Source: Actinomycetes bacterium (GTDB lineage Bacteria; Actinomycetota; Acidimicrobiia; Acidimicrobiales; RAAP-2). From it: a stretch of DNA of 64,000 nt. A model generated the notes under the pieces. It had not been told where the DNA came from, did not search any database, and worked only from the letters and a program-made list of their open reading frames with translations. The DNA lies in NCBI GenBank assembly GCA_021806045.1, contig JAJZDI010000006.1, positions 103,867-167,866 on the forward strand, written 5' to 3'. The first letter of the stretch is position 1, and every line of letters begins with the position of its first letter. The position numbers and the translations under genes were made by a program. Of the stretch, positions 35,039 through 43,401 are shown piece by piece.

Positions 35039-36967
35039 GTGACAGCCGGCCCGGACGTGCAGTCGGCCTTCGTGGCCACCCTGGTCGACGAGCTGGCACG
35101 GGGCGGGGTACGGCACGCTGTCGTGTGCCCCGGGTCGCGCTCGACCCCCCTGGCGCTGGGCCTCGCCGCGCACACCGGCATCGAGGTGCACGTGCGCCTG
35201 GACGAGCGCTCGGCCGCCTTCGTGGCTCTCGGGATCGGCATCGCCACCGGGCTCCCCGCCGTGCTGGTCACGACCAGTGGAACGGCGGCGGCCGAGGTCC
35301 ACGCGGCGGTGGTCGAGGCCGACCTGGCCCGGGTCCCGCTCGTCGTCTGCACCGCCGATCGCCCACCCGAGCTCCGGGGCGTCGGCGCACCCCAGACGAT
35401 CGACCAGGACCGGCTGTTCGGGGGCGCACCTCGTTGGTACGCGGATCCGGGCGTCGCCGACGCGGCGTCTCGGTCGTCGTGGCGCTCCCTCGGAGCGAGA
35501 GCGGTCGCCGAGGCCGTCTCCGGACCCTACGGTCCCGGTCCGGTCCACCTGAACCTCCCGTTCCGTGAGCCACTGGTCGGCTCCTTCGGCGTCGGCACGG
35601 CCGGAGGAGGGGCGCGGACGGAGGGCGGGAACGGCGGGCCGGCGGTCGACGACGGCCGGCCGGACGGCGCGCCGTGGCACCGGGTGGCCGCCGCCCCACT
35701 GCCGCCGCCGGCCGACGTGGTCGCCGAACTGGCCGAACGTGTGCGGCAGGGAGAACGCGGGCTCATCGTCGCCGGCGCCTGGGGCGGGTCCGGAGCCGCC
35801 TCAGGGTCCGGGAACGGGGCCGGGGGCACCGCAGGGTCGGCGGGCGCGTCGGCCGTCTGGTCGTTCGCCGAGGCAGCTGGTTGGCCGGTGCTGGCCGATC
35901 CCCGGTCGGACGCCTGGCGAGACCGACCCGGTGTGATCTCAGCGGGCGACCTCCTCGTCCGCTCGGAACGGTTCGTGGAGCGGAACCGGCCTGAACTGGT
36001 CATACGCCTGGGGGCGCCACCTGCGTCACGTCCGCTGTCCACGTGGCTCGACGGGCTGTCGGCCTCCGGCGTGCGGTCGGTCGTGGTGGACCCGTGGTCC
36101 CAGTGGATCGATCCGGGCCGGGTGGCCCACCTCGTCGTGCGCGCCGATCCGGGGGCGCTGTGCCGTGCCGTGGCGGAGGCGCTCGCCGGTGCCGGACTGC
36201 GCACGCCGGCCGGCGACGACACCTACGCGGCATCGTGGGAACGTGGGCATCGGGCCGTCCAGGGCGTGCTCGAGGGCGCACTGGGCGACTCCGGCTCGGA
36301 AGACGGGCTGGTCGAGCCGGCGGTGGCCCGCACGGTCGTCCAGTCGCTGCCGGCCGGGTCCACCCTGGTGGTGTCGTCGTCGATGCCGATCCGCGACGTC
36401 GAGACGTTCGCGGCACCCCGGCCGGACCGAGTGCGCATCGTGGCGAACCGGGGTGCGAACGGGATCGACGGCGTGACCTCCACGGCCGCCGGTGTCGCCC
36501 TCGCCGCGGCGTCCGGTGGCGCGTCCGGTGGCGCTGCCGGAAGCGGGCCGGTGGTGGCGCTCCTCGGCGACCTGGCCTTCCTCCATGACGTGTCGGCCCT
36601 CGTCCACGCCGTCGCTGACGGCGCGGCGGGAGCGGGCCTGACACTGGTGGTGGTGGACAACGGGGGGGGAGGCATCTTCTCCTTCCTCCCCCAGGCCCGG
36701 GAGCTGGACGGCGATCGGTTCGAGGCCCTGTTCGGGACCCCGCCGTCGGTCGACGTGGCCGAGGTGGCCCGGGGCTTCGGCCTGGCCGTGGACGATGTCG
36801 GCGATCGGGCCGAGCTCGCCGACGTGCTGGCCCGGTGCCTGCGGTCGGGAGGGACGGCAGCGGGGGCGAGGGTCGTGCGGGTGCGGGTGCCGGGGCATGA
36901 CGCCAACGTGGAGGCCCACGCCCGCCTGGTCGGGGCAGTCCGTGAAGAGCTGGACGCGCTCTCCTGA
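35039..36967 (+). CDS. menD: SEPHCHC synthase (MenD)
   Basis: Thiamine-diphosphate enzyme that joins isochorismate with 2-oxoglutarate, the first committed step to menaquinone. 642 residues against about 550 in relatives. HAVVCPGSRSTPLAL and ERSAAFVALG (catalytic Glu) are at the N-terminus. GDLAFLHDVSAL and VVDNGGGGIFSFLPQ form the cofactor-binding region near the C-terminus. The extra length is in Gly/Ala/Ser-rich insertions around 35595-35670, 35785-35850 and 36508-36546. GTG 35039; no ribosome-binding site stands out. menF and menC are not in the window. Confidence 0.93.
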   Translation: MTAGPDVQSAFVATLVDELARGGVRHAVVCPGSRSTPLALGLAAHTGIEVHVRLDERSAAFVALGIGIATGLPAVLVTTSGTAAAEVHAAVVEADLARVPLVVCTADRPPELRGVGAPQTIDQDRLFGGAPRWYADPGVADAASRSSWRSLGARAVAEAVSGPYGPGPVHLNLPFREPLVGSFGVGTAGGGARTEGGNGGPAVDDGRPDGAPWHRVAAAPLPPPADVVAELAERVRQGERGLIVAGAWGGSGAASGSGNGAGGTAGSAGASAVWSFAEAAGWPVLADPRSDAWRDRPGVISAGDLLVRSERFVERNRPELVIRLGAPPASRPLSTWLDGLSASGVRSVVVDPWSQWIDPGRVAHLVVRADPGALCRAVAEALAGAGLRTPAGDDTYAASWERGHRAVQGVLEGALGDSGSEDGLVEPAVARTVVQSLPAGSTLVVSSSMPIRDVETFAAPRPDRVRIVANRGANGIDGVTSTAAGVALAAASGGASGGAAGSGPVVALLGDLAFLHDVSALVHAVADGAAGAGLTLVVVDNGGGGIFSFLPQARELDGDRFEALFGTPPSVDVAEVARGFGLAVDDVGDRAELADVLARCLRSGGTAAGARVVRVRVPGHDANVEAHARLVGAVREELDALS

Positions 36968-37016
36968 CAGCAGCCCGTGGCGGCCGGTGCGATGAAGGCA
37001 CCGATCCCGGCCCCGG

Positions 37017-38489
37017 TCACACCGAGGAGGGCAACCAGGATCCGTGGAACCCGAAGGGGATGCGTGCGGGGAGGTGGATGGTGGCCACCGGGGGTCCCGA
37101 GAACGAGGTGGCGTCCAGGATGACCACGTCGCTGGTGTCGGTGGTGCGGTCGTAGACGGTGGCCAGCACCCAGCCTTCGTCGTCGGCGGCGCCGTCGGCA
37201 GCTCGCACGAAGACGGGCTCCGAGACGAACCGGTGCTGGCCCGGGTCGAACCGCTCGGTGCGCTGACGGGCCAGGTCGTACTTGACCAGGCCCGACTGCG
37301 CCCAGGCCGGCCCACCGGCGGCCGTCGCGCCGGGGCCACCGGTCCCCCCCGTGCCGCTCCCACCTGCACCACTCCCGCCTGCACCACTCCCCGCGGTGGG
37401 GGACTCGACGTCGAGGCTCACGGTGCCACGCTCGGCTGGACCGGGGTCGAGGATCGTGGCGTAGCCGTATCGGTACGGGCGACCTGCCAGCGTGTCGTCG
37501 ATCCGGGGGAACTCGATCGGTAGGTCGTCGAGGGCAGTTTCCGAGAGGGTGCCGGCGGCGGGGTCGATCGTCCACCGGAACAGCGCCGGCGGGATCGACG
37601 AGATCAGCCCGCCCGGTGGGGTGTCGAAGGCGCGCTGGTAGCGGACGACGTCGATGACGACCCGGTCGCCGTCGTCGAAGGCGTTCATGACGTGGAAGGC
37701 GAAACACGGCTCCAGGGTGAACCAGCGCACGTCGGCGCCGACCTGGTCCCGTCCGAGCACGCCGACCCGGGCTCCCGCTGACGGGTCCCACCGGAAGGGC
37801 ATGGACCGTCCCCCGACCACCAGGTCCAGGTCGAACACGACGGGGAGGTCGAGGAGCACCAGGCGGGTGGTGGTGACGCCGAAGTCGTGCATCATCACCG
37901 CCCGGGGGAGGTCGATCTCCTCGGAGCGCACGAGGGTGCCGGTGCGGTCGGCCACGTGGCTGCGTAGGAACGGCGGGCCGAAGACGTCGTAGCCGAAGAA
38001 GAGGAGCTCACCGCTGTCGGGGTCCACCTTCGGGTGGGCGGTCATGGGCGACGTCAGCATGGCGTCGAAGTCGTGCACCCGGGCACGCGTCAGGTCGGCC
38101 GACACCGCGTGCGCGAACCCGGACTCGCACAGCGCGAGCAGTCGTCCGGCGTGGCGGATGACGTGGGTGTTGGCGGGGCCGTCGACGGGCTCGGCCGGAC
38201 CCCGGGGGGACTCGGTCCCCAATTCGTCGGCGAGCTTGCGTGTCCGGACCCACCGGTTCCGGTAGCCCACGGCCTGCCCGTCCCGGAGGTCGACGGCATG
38301 CAGCATGCCGTCGCCGGTGAACCAGTGGTAGTCGTCGGGATCGGCGGGGAGCGCTGCCGGGTTCGGCCCGTTGCGGACCAGCCGGCCGTCGAGGTCGGGG
38401 GGGATGACGCCGTCGACGGGGAGGGGGTGGTCCTCGGTCAGTTCCCGGACGACCGGTGCGTAGTTTCCCTCGAGGTACGGGTTCGCCAC
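37017..38489 (-). CDS. Carotenoid oxygenase (RPE65/apocarotenoid-15,15'-oxygenase family)
   Basis: 490-residue beta-propeller non-heme iron enzyme that cleaves carotenoids or apocarotenoids (some relatives cleave stilbenes). Iron-ligand histidines are visible in AHPKVD, MMHDFGVT, FAFHVMNAFDDGD and the C-terminal FGFHGSWLP. NPYLEGNYAPVVRELT and HWFTGDGMLHAVD start the family region. A Gly/Ser-rich insertion (SGAGGSGAGGSGTGG) lies near residue 370. GTG 38489 has AGGAGG four bases upstream, and a 28-bp tandem array abuts that site. Substrate unknown; no carotenoid synthesis gene is nearby. Confidence 0.88.
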   Translation of the reverse strand: MANPYLEGNYAPVVRELTEDHPLPVDGVIPPDLDGRLVRNGPNPAALPADPDDYHWFTGDGMLHAVDLRDGQAVGYRNRWVRTRKLADELGTESPRGPAEPVDGPANTHVIRHAGRLLALCESGFAHAVSADLTRARVHDFDAMLTSPMTAHPKVDPDSGELLFFGYDVFGPPFLRSHVADRTGTLVRSEEIDLPRAVMMHDFGVTTTRLVLLDLPVVFDLDLVVGGRSMPFRWDPSAGARVGVLGRDQVGADVRWFTLEPCFAFHVMNAFDDGDRVVIDVVRYQRAFDTPPGGLISSIPPALFRWTIDPAAGTLSETALDDLPIEFPRIDDTLAGRPYRYGYATILDPGPAERGTVSLDVESPTAGSGAGGSGAGGSGTGGTGGPGATAAGGPAWAQSGLVKYDLARQRTERFDPGQHRFVSEPVFVRAADGAADDEGWVLATVYDRTTDTSDVVILDATSFSGPPVATIHLPARIPFGFHGSWLPSSV

Positions 38490-38498
38490 GATGCCTCC

Positions 38499-38576
38499 TG
38501 TGGGTGGCCGGCTGGTGGTGGCCGGCTGTGGGTGGCCGGCTGGTGGTGGCCGGCTGTGGGTGGCCGGCTGGTGGTG
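38499..38576 (+). repeat. 28-bp tandem repeat (2.8 copies) in the carotenoid oxygenase upstream region
   Basis: Units 38499-38526, 38527-38554 and partial 38555-38576 are identical in the parts present: tgtgggtggccggctggtgg then tggccggc. Each unit contains two related GTGG(T)GGCCGGCT half-units, so it looks like a 14-mer that was itself duplicated. It ends at the ribosome-binding site of the carotenoid oxygenase (minus) and lies 80 bases upstream of tyrS (plus). Confidence 0.95.
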
Positions 38577-38658
38577 ATCGTATGCGTGGCCGCCTCATGG
38601 CGAGTGTGGGGCGGCGGTGGCGGCCCGAGGCCGTGGTCGGACGTGGCAGGCTACGGCG

Positions 38659-39951
38659 ATGCCGCAGCTCTCCGAGGACCTCCGCTTCCGGGGCGCCGTC
38701 CACCAGATGACGGACCCCGATCTCGAACGCCGCCTCGACACGGAGCAGCTCACCGTCTACAGCGGCTTCGATCCGACGGCGGACAGCCTCCACGTGGGCC
38801 ACCTTCTCCAGATCTGCACGCTCCGCCGGCTCCAGCTCGCCGGCCACCGACCCATCGCGTTGGCCGGCGGAGGGACCGGCTTCATCGGCGATCCGGGCGG
38901 CAAGTCGGAGGAGCGGGTGCTGCTGTCGGCTGACGAACTGGCCAGGAACGTCGCCGGGGTGCGGGTCCAGTTGGAGACGCTGCTCGACTTCTCGTCGGGG
39001 GCGTCGTCAGCGATCCTGCTCGACAATGCCGCATGGCTCGCCGACATGCGGCTGATCCCGTTCCTCCGGGACGTGGGCAAGCACTTCACGGTGAACCAGA
39101 TGGTCGGGAAGGAATCCGTGCGGGCCCGGTTGGAACGTCCCGAGCAGGGGATCTCCTTCACCGAGTTCAGCTACATGCTGCTCCAGGCGTACGACTTCCT
39201 GCGCCTGTTCGACGATCACGGGTGCCGGCTCCAGATCGGCGGCAGCGACCAGTGGGGCAACATCACCCTCGGGATCGACCTGATCCGCCGGCTGCGTGGG
39301 GGGGAGGCCTTCGGGCTCACGACCCCGCTCTTGGTCAAGGCCGACGGGGGCAAGTTCGGCAAGACGGAGCAGGGGACCGTGTGGCTCGGTCGGGAACGGA
39401 CCAGTCCCTACCAGCTGTACCAGTTCTTCGTCCGCAGCGAGGACGCCACGGTCGGAACGCACCTGCGGCTGCTCACCTTCCTCGATCACGATGCGATCCA
39501 CGCCCTGGACGCCGAGACGGCGGAGCATCCGGAGCGTCGGTCGGCGCAGCGGGCGCTGGCCCGGGCGGTGTGCACCATGGTCCACGGGGAGGACGAGACG
39601 CAACGTGCCGAACGTGCCGCCGCCGCCCTGTTCGGCGAGGAGGTCGCCGAGCTCGACGAGGCCACGCTGCTCGACGTCTTCGGTGACGCACCGTCGACGG
39701 TGATGAATCGCTCCCGGTTGGGAGCCGGCCCGGGTGCCGGTGGGCTCCTGCTGGTCGACGCACTGTCGGAGACCGGGCTGGTCGCCTCCAAGAGCCGCGC
39801 CCGCTCGACCATCGAGCAGGGCGGTGCGTACGTCAACAACCGGCGGGTGGCCGAGGTCGATGCCGTCCTGTCGACGGCGGACCTGATCGCCGGGAGCTAC
39901 CTGGTGCTCCGGCGGGGGCGCAAGGATCACCACCTCGTCCGCTTCGGGTGA
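38659..39951 (+). CDS. tyrS: Tyrosyl-tRNA synthetase
   Basis: Class I aminoacyl-tRNA synthetase, 430 residues. The HIGH box is HVGH (SLHVGHLL) near residue 46, with YSGFDPTADSLH before it and GGSDQWGNI typical of TyrRS. The KMSKS loop is KFGKTEQG, as in bacterial TyrRS. A C-terminal S4-like RNA-binding domain (SRSTIEQGGAYVNNRRV) is present. ATG 38659 has no good ribosome-binding site, which fits a leaderless start. Start choice agrees with the conserved N-terminus. Confidence 0.96.
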   Translation: MPQLSEDLRFRGAVHQMTDPDLERRLDTEQLTVYSGFDPTADSLHVGHLLQICTLRRLQLAGHRPIALAGGGTGFIGDPGGKSEERVLLSADELARNVAGVRVQLETLLDFSSGASSAILLDNAAWLADMRLIPFLRDVGKHFTVNQMVGKESVRARLERPEQGISFTEFSYMLLQAYDFLRLFDDHGCRLQIGGSDQWGNITLGIDLIRRLRGGEAFGLTTPLLVKADGGKFGKTEQGTVWLGRERTSPYQLYQFFVRSEDATVGTHLRLLTFLDHDAIHALDAETAEHPERRSAQRALARAVCTMVHGEDETQRAERAAAALFGEEVAELDEATLLDVFGDAPSTVMNRSRLGAGPGAGGLLLVDALSETGLVASKSRARSTIEQGGAYVNNRRVAEVDAVLSTADLIAGSYLVLRRGRKDHHLVRFG

Positions 39952-40019
39952 TCCCGGGTCCGGACCGACCCCATCGCAACGCGGTCCTGGCCGCAGCCGC
40001 TGGCCGTACCCGCTCGCCG

Positions 40020-40025
40020 TACACT
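40020..40025 (+). promoter_or_regulatory. Leaderless promoter -10 (TACACT) for the DUF3151 gene
   Basis: TACACT ends six bases before ATG 40032, placing the transcription start on the start codon. A -35 is not distinct. The same hexamer occurs at 42137-42142 ahead of the 42297 gene. Confidence 0.5.
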
Positions 40026-40031
40026 TTGGCC

Positions 40032-40538
40032 ATGGCAGATCCGTCCGAGGCCGTCCCAGGGGAGCCTTCCGGCCCGGTGTCCCCCTCGTCGGCGGTCACC
40101 ATGACGGCTGGCCTGGGTGAGACGGTCCTGCCGGATGAGGAGCGTGACATCGTCGACCGCCTGGGTCACGCAGCGCAGCTGGATGGCTCCGATCGTCGAG
40201 AGGCGGTGGCCGCCGTGGTGCGGGACCATCCACGCTCGTCACGCGCGTGGGCCGAGCTCGCTGTGCTCGGTAGGGATGACATGGAGTCGTATGCCTATTT
40301 CCGGGTGGGGTATCACCGGGGTCTCGACGCATTGCGGGCAGCCGGATGGCGTGGCTCCGGTCTGGTGACGAGCGCCCATCCCTCCAACCGGGGCTTCCTG
40401 CGGTGCCTCGCCGGCCTGGCAGAGTTGGCGGGGGCGATCGGGGAGAGGGACGAAGCCGAGCGCTGCCGCATCTTCCTGGCCCAGTTGGACCCGGTCTCCG
40501 CGGGCACCTCGGCTGCTTCGGACACGGATGCCACCTGA
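40032..40538 (+). CDS. DUF3151 family protein
   Basis: 168 residues, of which about 48-160 match the actinobacterial DUF3151 family as I know it: HPRSSRAWAELAVLG, YAYFRVGYHRGLDALRAAGWRG, HPSNRGFLRCLAGLAELAGAIGE. The domain is all helical and probably soluble. The N-terminal 40 residues are disordered. Function unknown, though the family is restricted to Actinomycetota, which supports the taxonomic call. It overlaps the following lipoprotein frame by 11 bases. Confidence 0.85.
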   Translation: MADPSEAVPGEPSGPVSPSSAVTMTAGLGETVLPDEERDIVDRLGHAAQLDGSDRREAVAAVVRDHPRSSRAWAELAVLGRDDMESYAYFRVGYHRGLDALRAAGWRGSGLVTSAHPSNRGFLRCLAGLAELAGAIGERDEAERCRIFLAQLDPVSAGTSAASDTDAT

Positions 40539-41187
40539 ACGCGCCAAGGCCGGGCGCGCCCGGGACGTACCACCGGCCGCACCGGCCGCACCGGCGCCGC
40601 GCAGGCGCACGCATGATGGGCTGAGCGGCGCGGGCCGGCGGCGGAGCACGGCGGGAGCACGTCGGCCCCGCAGACGCCATGCGGTGGCCGCCGTGGTGCT
40701 CGCCGGGCTGGCGTTGACGACCACTGCCTGCGCCGGCTCGGACCAGATCGGCTCGCCGTCACACCGGGTCGAGGTGTGGATGACGGGCTCCGGGAGCGGG
40801 TCGGCGATCGGTGCCATTCAAGCGGCCTTCGTCTCTGTCGACCAGGCCTTGGCCCAGCACCAGCCGGCCGGAGTGGTTCGGACGGTGTGTGCGGTGCTGG
40901 CCCAGGCGGCCGAGGCGGCGAACTCCGACCTGCCGACGCCTGATCAGACGCTGACCTCGACGCTCTCCGACGCCTACACGAACGCATTGTCGGCAGGGAC
41001 TGACTGCTACGACGGTGCGGCGGGCGATGCAGCCCTGCTGGCGCGCTCGGCGGCCGAGCGGGCGAAGAGCGCCGAATTGCTGTCGGCGGCCATCTCGCGG
41101 ATCGAGCAGATCACCGGCAAGGTTCCGTCGACGACGACGACGACCAACCCCAACGCCGGCTCCGGCGATCCGTTCGCACCCAGCTGA
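40528..41187 (+). CDS. Putative lipoprotein of unknown function
   Basis: 219 residues from ATG 40528. A long Arg/Pro-rich N-region of about 50 residues precedes a hydrophobic stretch (AVAAVVLAGLALTTTACAG) whose TTAC resembles a lipobox, with Cys near residue 68. The exported part is mostly helical, with Ser/Ala-rich text and two further cysteines, ending in a Thr-rich stalk (STTTTTNPNAGSG). The long N-region is atypical, so the true start may lie later, and the match to the lipobox is loose. It would be matured by LspA. Confidence 0.6.
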   Translation: MPPERAKAGRARDVPPAAPAAPAPRRRTHDGLSGAGRRRSTAGARRPRRRHAVAAVVLAGLALTTTACAGSDQIGSPSHRVEVWMTGSGSGSAIGAIQAAFVSVDQALAQHQPAGVVRTVCAVLAQAAEAANSDLPTPDQTLTSTLSDAYTNALSAGTDCYDGAAGDAALLARSAAERAKSAELLSAAISRIEQITGKVPSTTTTTNPNAGSGDPFAPS

Positions 41188-41211
41188 GTCCCCGGTCGCT
41201 ACCCTGGGCTG

Positions 41212-41787
41212 ATGGGACCGGGCACGGACGGGATCGGGCCCGTCCCGTCAGGGATGGACCCCGCCGCATACGACCGCATGCGCCGCCGCGTGCTGTGGTC
41301 GATGCCACTGGGGCTCTACGTGGTGGGCAGCCGGGCGGGTGACGACCGGAACATGATGACCTGCAACTGGGTCATGCAGGTCGCGACCGAACCGAAGTTG
41401 GTGGCGCTCGGCCTCGAGACCAGTTCGGTGACGGCCCGCCTGGTGGGCGAGCTCGGGCGTTTTTCCGTCTCGCTCGTCCGAAGGGAGGACCGCGCCGTCG
41501 TCCGACGGTTCGTCAAGCCCGTGACCGATGTGGACGTGGACAGCTCGGGAAGGGCGGTTTCGATGGGGGGCGTTCCGGTCCTCGAACTCCCCTCCGGCCT
41601 CGCCGTCCTCCGCCAGCACGCGGGTTGGTTGGAGTGCGCCGTCCGGCACCGGTTGCCTCTGGGGAGCCATGACCTGGTGGTCGGTGAGGTCGTGGCGGTG
41701 GGTGAAGGCTCCCCGGACCGGGATGGTGGCCCTACGTCCGGGGACGTGCTCCGGATGGAGGACACCAGGATGAACTACGGCGGGTGA
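41212..41787 (+). CDS. Flavin reductase-like FMN-binding protein
   Basis: 191-residue split-barrel flavoprotein of the flavin reductase-like domain. VLWSMPLGLYVVGSRAGDD and NMMTCNWVMQVATEPKLVALGLE form the conserved FMN-binding half, followed by FSVSLVRREDRA. LPLGSHDLVVGEVVAVGEG is the terminal family motif. Partner enzyme unknown: such proteins supply reduced flavin to monooxygenases or act as reductases in their own right. The preceding lipoprotein ends 24 bases upstream. Confidence 0.85.
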   Translation: MGPGTDGIGPVPSGMDPAAYDRMRRRVLWSMPLGLYVVGSRAGDDRNMMTCNWVMQVATEPKLVALGLETSSVTARLVGELGRFSVSLVRREDRAVVRRFVKPVTDVDVDSSGRAVSMGGVPVLELPSGLAVLRQHAGWLECAVRHRLPLGSHDLVVGEVVAVGEGSPDRDGGPTSGDVLRMEDTRMNYGG

Positions 41788-41829
41788 GGATCGACGGATC
41801 TGCCCGGTGCCCCCGTACCGGTCCTGGCG

Positions 41830-42072
41830 TCAGGTGCCCTGCGGGCGGGGGCGGAGATCGATCCGAAGGGTCAGAATGCCGTCGACGAGGGTCGCCTCCG
41901 CATCGCCGAGCATGGCGAAGTCCATGAAGTCGAGCTGAGCCTGTTCTGCGAAGCGGCGGCGTTCGGCCCCTTCGACCGGGGGCAGTCCGCGGCGGCGGAC
42001 GGCCTCGGCCCGGTCTCGGAACCGGGCAACCATGGCATCGGGATCGAATTCGGTCTCGGACTCGGGTGGCAC
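41830..42072 (-). CDS. Small protein of unknown function
   Basis: 80 residues from GTG 42072: VPPESETEFDPDAMVARFRDRA, then a basic helix (EAVRRRGLPPVEGAERRRFAEQ) and DFMDFAMLGDAEATLVDGILTLRIDLRP. The last part is a plausible beta hairpin. No family is recognised. It lies convergent to the flavin reductase-like gene, 42 bases away. A longer frame to 42168 exists but its extra residues are low complexity. Confidence 0.5.
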   Translation of the reverse strand: MPPESETEFDPDAMVARFRDRAEAVRRRGLPPVEGAERRRFAEQAQLDFMDFAMLGDAEATLVDGILTLRIDLRPRPQGT

Positions 42073-42296
42073 GGAGCCAGGGTATCGCCCTCGTGGCGGG
42101 ATCGAGGGGCCGCTCGCGCGCCCCGGGTCGGGCAAGTACACTGTGGACAGGCAGCGTGCCGGCATCAAACGTCGGATGTGGGCGCCGAAGAGACCGCTGT
42201 CGAGGTGTTGGGTCGTTGTCGGCCTGTGGGACGCGATGGCGGACGTTGCCGTCCCGGGCCGTGGCGACGTGATGGTGGGGGCGAGGAGTTGATTCG

Positions 42297-42509
42297 GTGA
42301 AGAAGGGACGTCATCGTCGCTTCGAGGAAGCTCGGAGCCTGAAGCGGTCGGTCGCGACCGCTGGCCGCCGTTGTCCGGAGTGCGGAGCTGAACCGGAGGA
42401 CGAACACGCCTCGTGGTGCCTGGCGGGTGAGGACGAATTCGATGAGATCCTCGGAACCGCTTCGTCGTCGGGCGGGGATGGCCACGAGGACGACCCGCTG
42501 GCCGACTGA
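42297..42509 (+). CDS. Small protein with a CxxC zinc-ribbon-like knuckle
   Basis: 70 residues from GTG 42297. A basic N-terminus (KKGRHRRFEEARSLKRS) precedes CPECGAEPEDEHASWC, which supplies three cysteines and one histidine, enough for a single zinc site. The C-terminus is acidic. The preceding TACACT (42137-42142) may be its promoter, with a leader of about 150 bases. No family recognised, but the codon use matches neighbours and the start fits. Confidence 0.6.
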   Translation: MKKGRHRRFEEARSLKRSVATAGRRCPECGAEPEDEHASWCLAGEDEFDEILGTASSSGGDGHEDDPLAD

Positions 42510-42621
42510 CCGGGTGAGCGCCTCGAGGTGCGGCCGCGGGTAGGGCTGTACGCGCCTCCGACCGGAGGGACGGCCAGACGCCGCTCGGCCGGGTGCGCGA
42601 GGTGCCGCCGAGCGTTCCCCG

Positions 42622-43395
42622 TCAGCCGTCAGCCGCGAGGGTGGGTCGGCGGACCGACGGGTGGGGTAGCGGCACGGGGGCGGGCGTGGGCGAGGTCCGC
42701 TGCTCCAGGTAGGCGGCGAGTTGCCCATAGACCGCTGCGCCGGCCATCGCCTCCAATTCGTGGCGCATGGACTGGTAGACGGGCTCGTGCCCGACGAACG
42801 CTTCGGGGGCTTCGGTGCACCACCAGTGGAACTCGGCACCGCCATCGCCCCAGTGGTGCCGGTCCCATTCCTTCACGGTCGAGATCACTCGCCCGTCGTC
42901 GCCTGTCACGTCCTCACGGCGGAGGGGAACCTGCCAGCAGACCTCCGGCTTGGTCTCGACGTGGCTGATGCCTTTGCGCTCGGCGAGCTTGTGGAGGGCG
43001 CAGCCAGCACCGCCGGGAAAACCGGGGCGGTTGAGGAAGATGCAGGCACCTTTCGTCATCCGGGTTCCGAGGTCGCCATCATCGAGCGTCACGACGACAC
43101 CCTTCTTTCGGCCGTGGTCGTGGAATTGCCACAACTCCGGTCCGAGCTCGTCGGCCACCCGTTCGACGTTCCGGGCGTCATCCTTTCCGGTGAAGTGCGC
43201 ACCGTACGAGCAGCAACCCTGCTCGAGTTCCGGGGTGGGCGCCGTGAGGACTCCCTGACAGCCGCGCCCGTAGATGCACGTCCATGAACTGGCGAGGAAC
43301 GTCACATCGAAGAGCCAGGTCCGCTCCTCGTCGGGGTCGTCGATGCTGACCCATTCGCGCTGGCGGATGCGATCCGGTTCGGTCTCTGTGGCCAC
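42622..43395 (-). CDS. Cysteine-rich metal-binding protein resembling the YkgJ (CxxxCC) family
   Basis: 257 residues from GTG 43395. Cysteines are arranged as CIYGRGC, then GCCSYG, later GACIFLNRPGFPGGAGCALHK and EVCWQVPLRRE. This fits the zinc/iron-chelating YkgJ-type pattern, where C-I/L-F-L and G-C-x-I/L-H elements are common. The rest is soluble, with a run of Trp/His (DRHHWGDGGAEFHWW). A YkgJ-like fold is inferred; the metal and activity are unknown. Its start lies 6 bases from the divergent nfuA start. Confidence 0.7.
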   Translation of the reverse strand: MATETEPDRIRQREWVSIDDPDEERTWLFDVTFLASSWTCIYGRGCQGVLTAPTPELEQGCCSYGAHFTGKDDARNVERVADELGPELWQFHDHGRKKGVVVTLDDGDLGTRMTKGACIFLNRPGFPGGAGCALHKLAERKGISHVETKPEVCWQVPLRREDVTGDDGRVISTVKEWDRHHWGDGGAEFHWWCTEAPEAFVGHEPVYQSMRHELEAMAGAAVYGQLAAYLEQRTSPTPAPVPLPHPSVRRPTLAADG

Positions 43396-43401
43396 GCACT
43401 T

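Noticed and set aside
34997..35099. An upstream ATG for menH at 35099
   Set aside because: It would start inside menD on the opposite strand and add only Arg/Pro-rich residues; GTG 35021 gives a compact divergent arrangement.
38499..38576. CRISPR array
   Set aside because: The 28-bp units are contiguous with no spacers and there are no cas genes.
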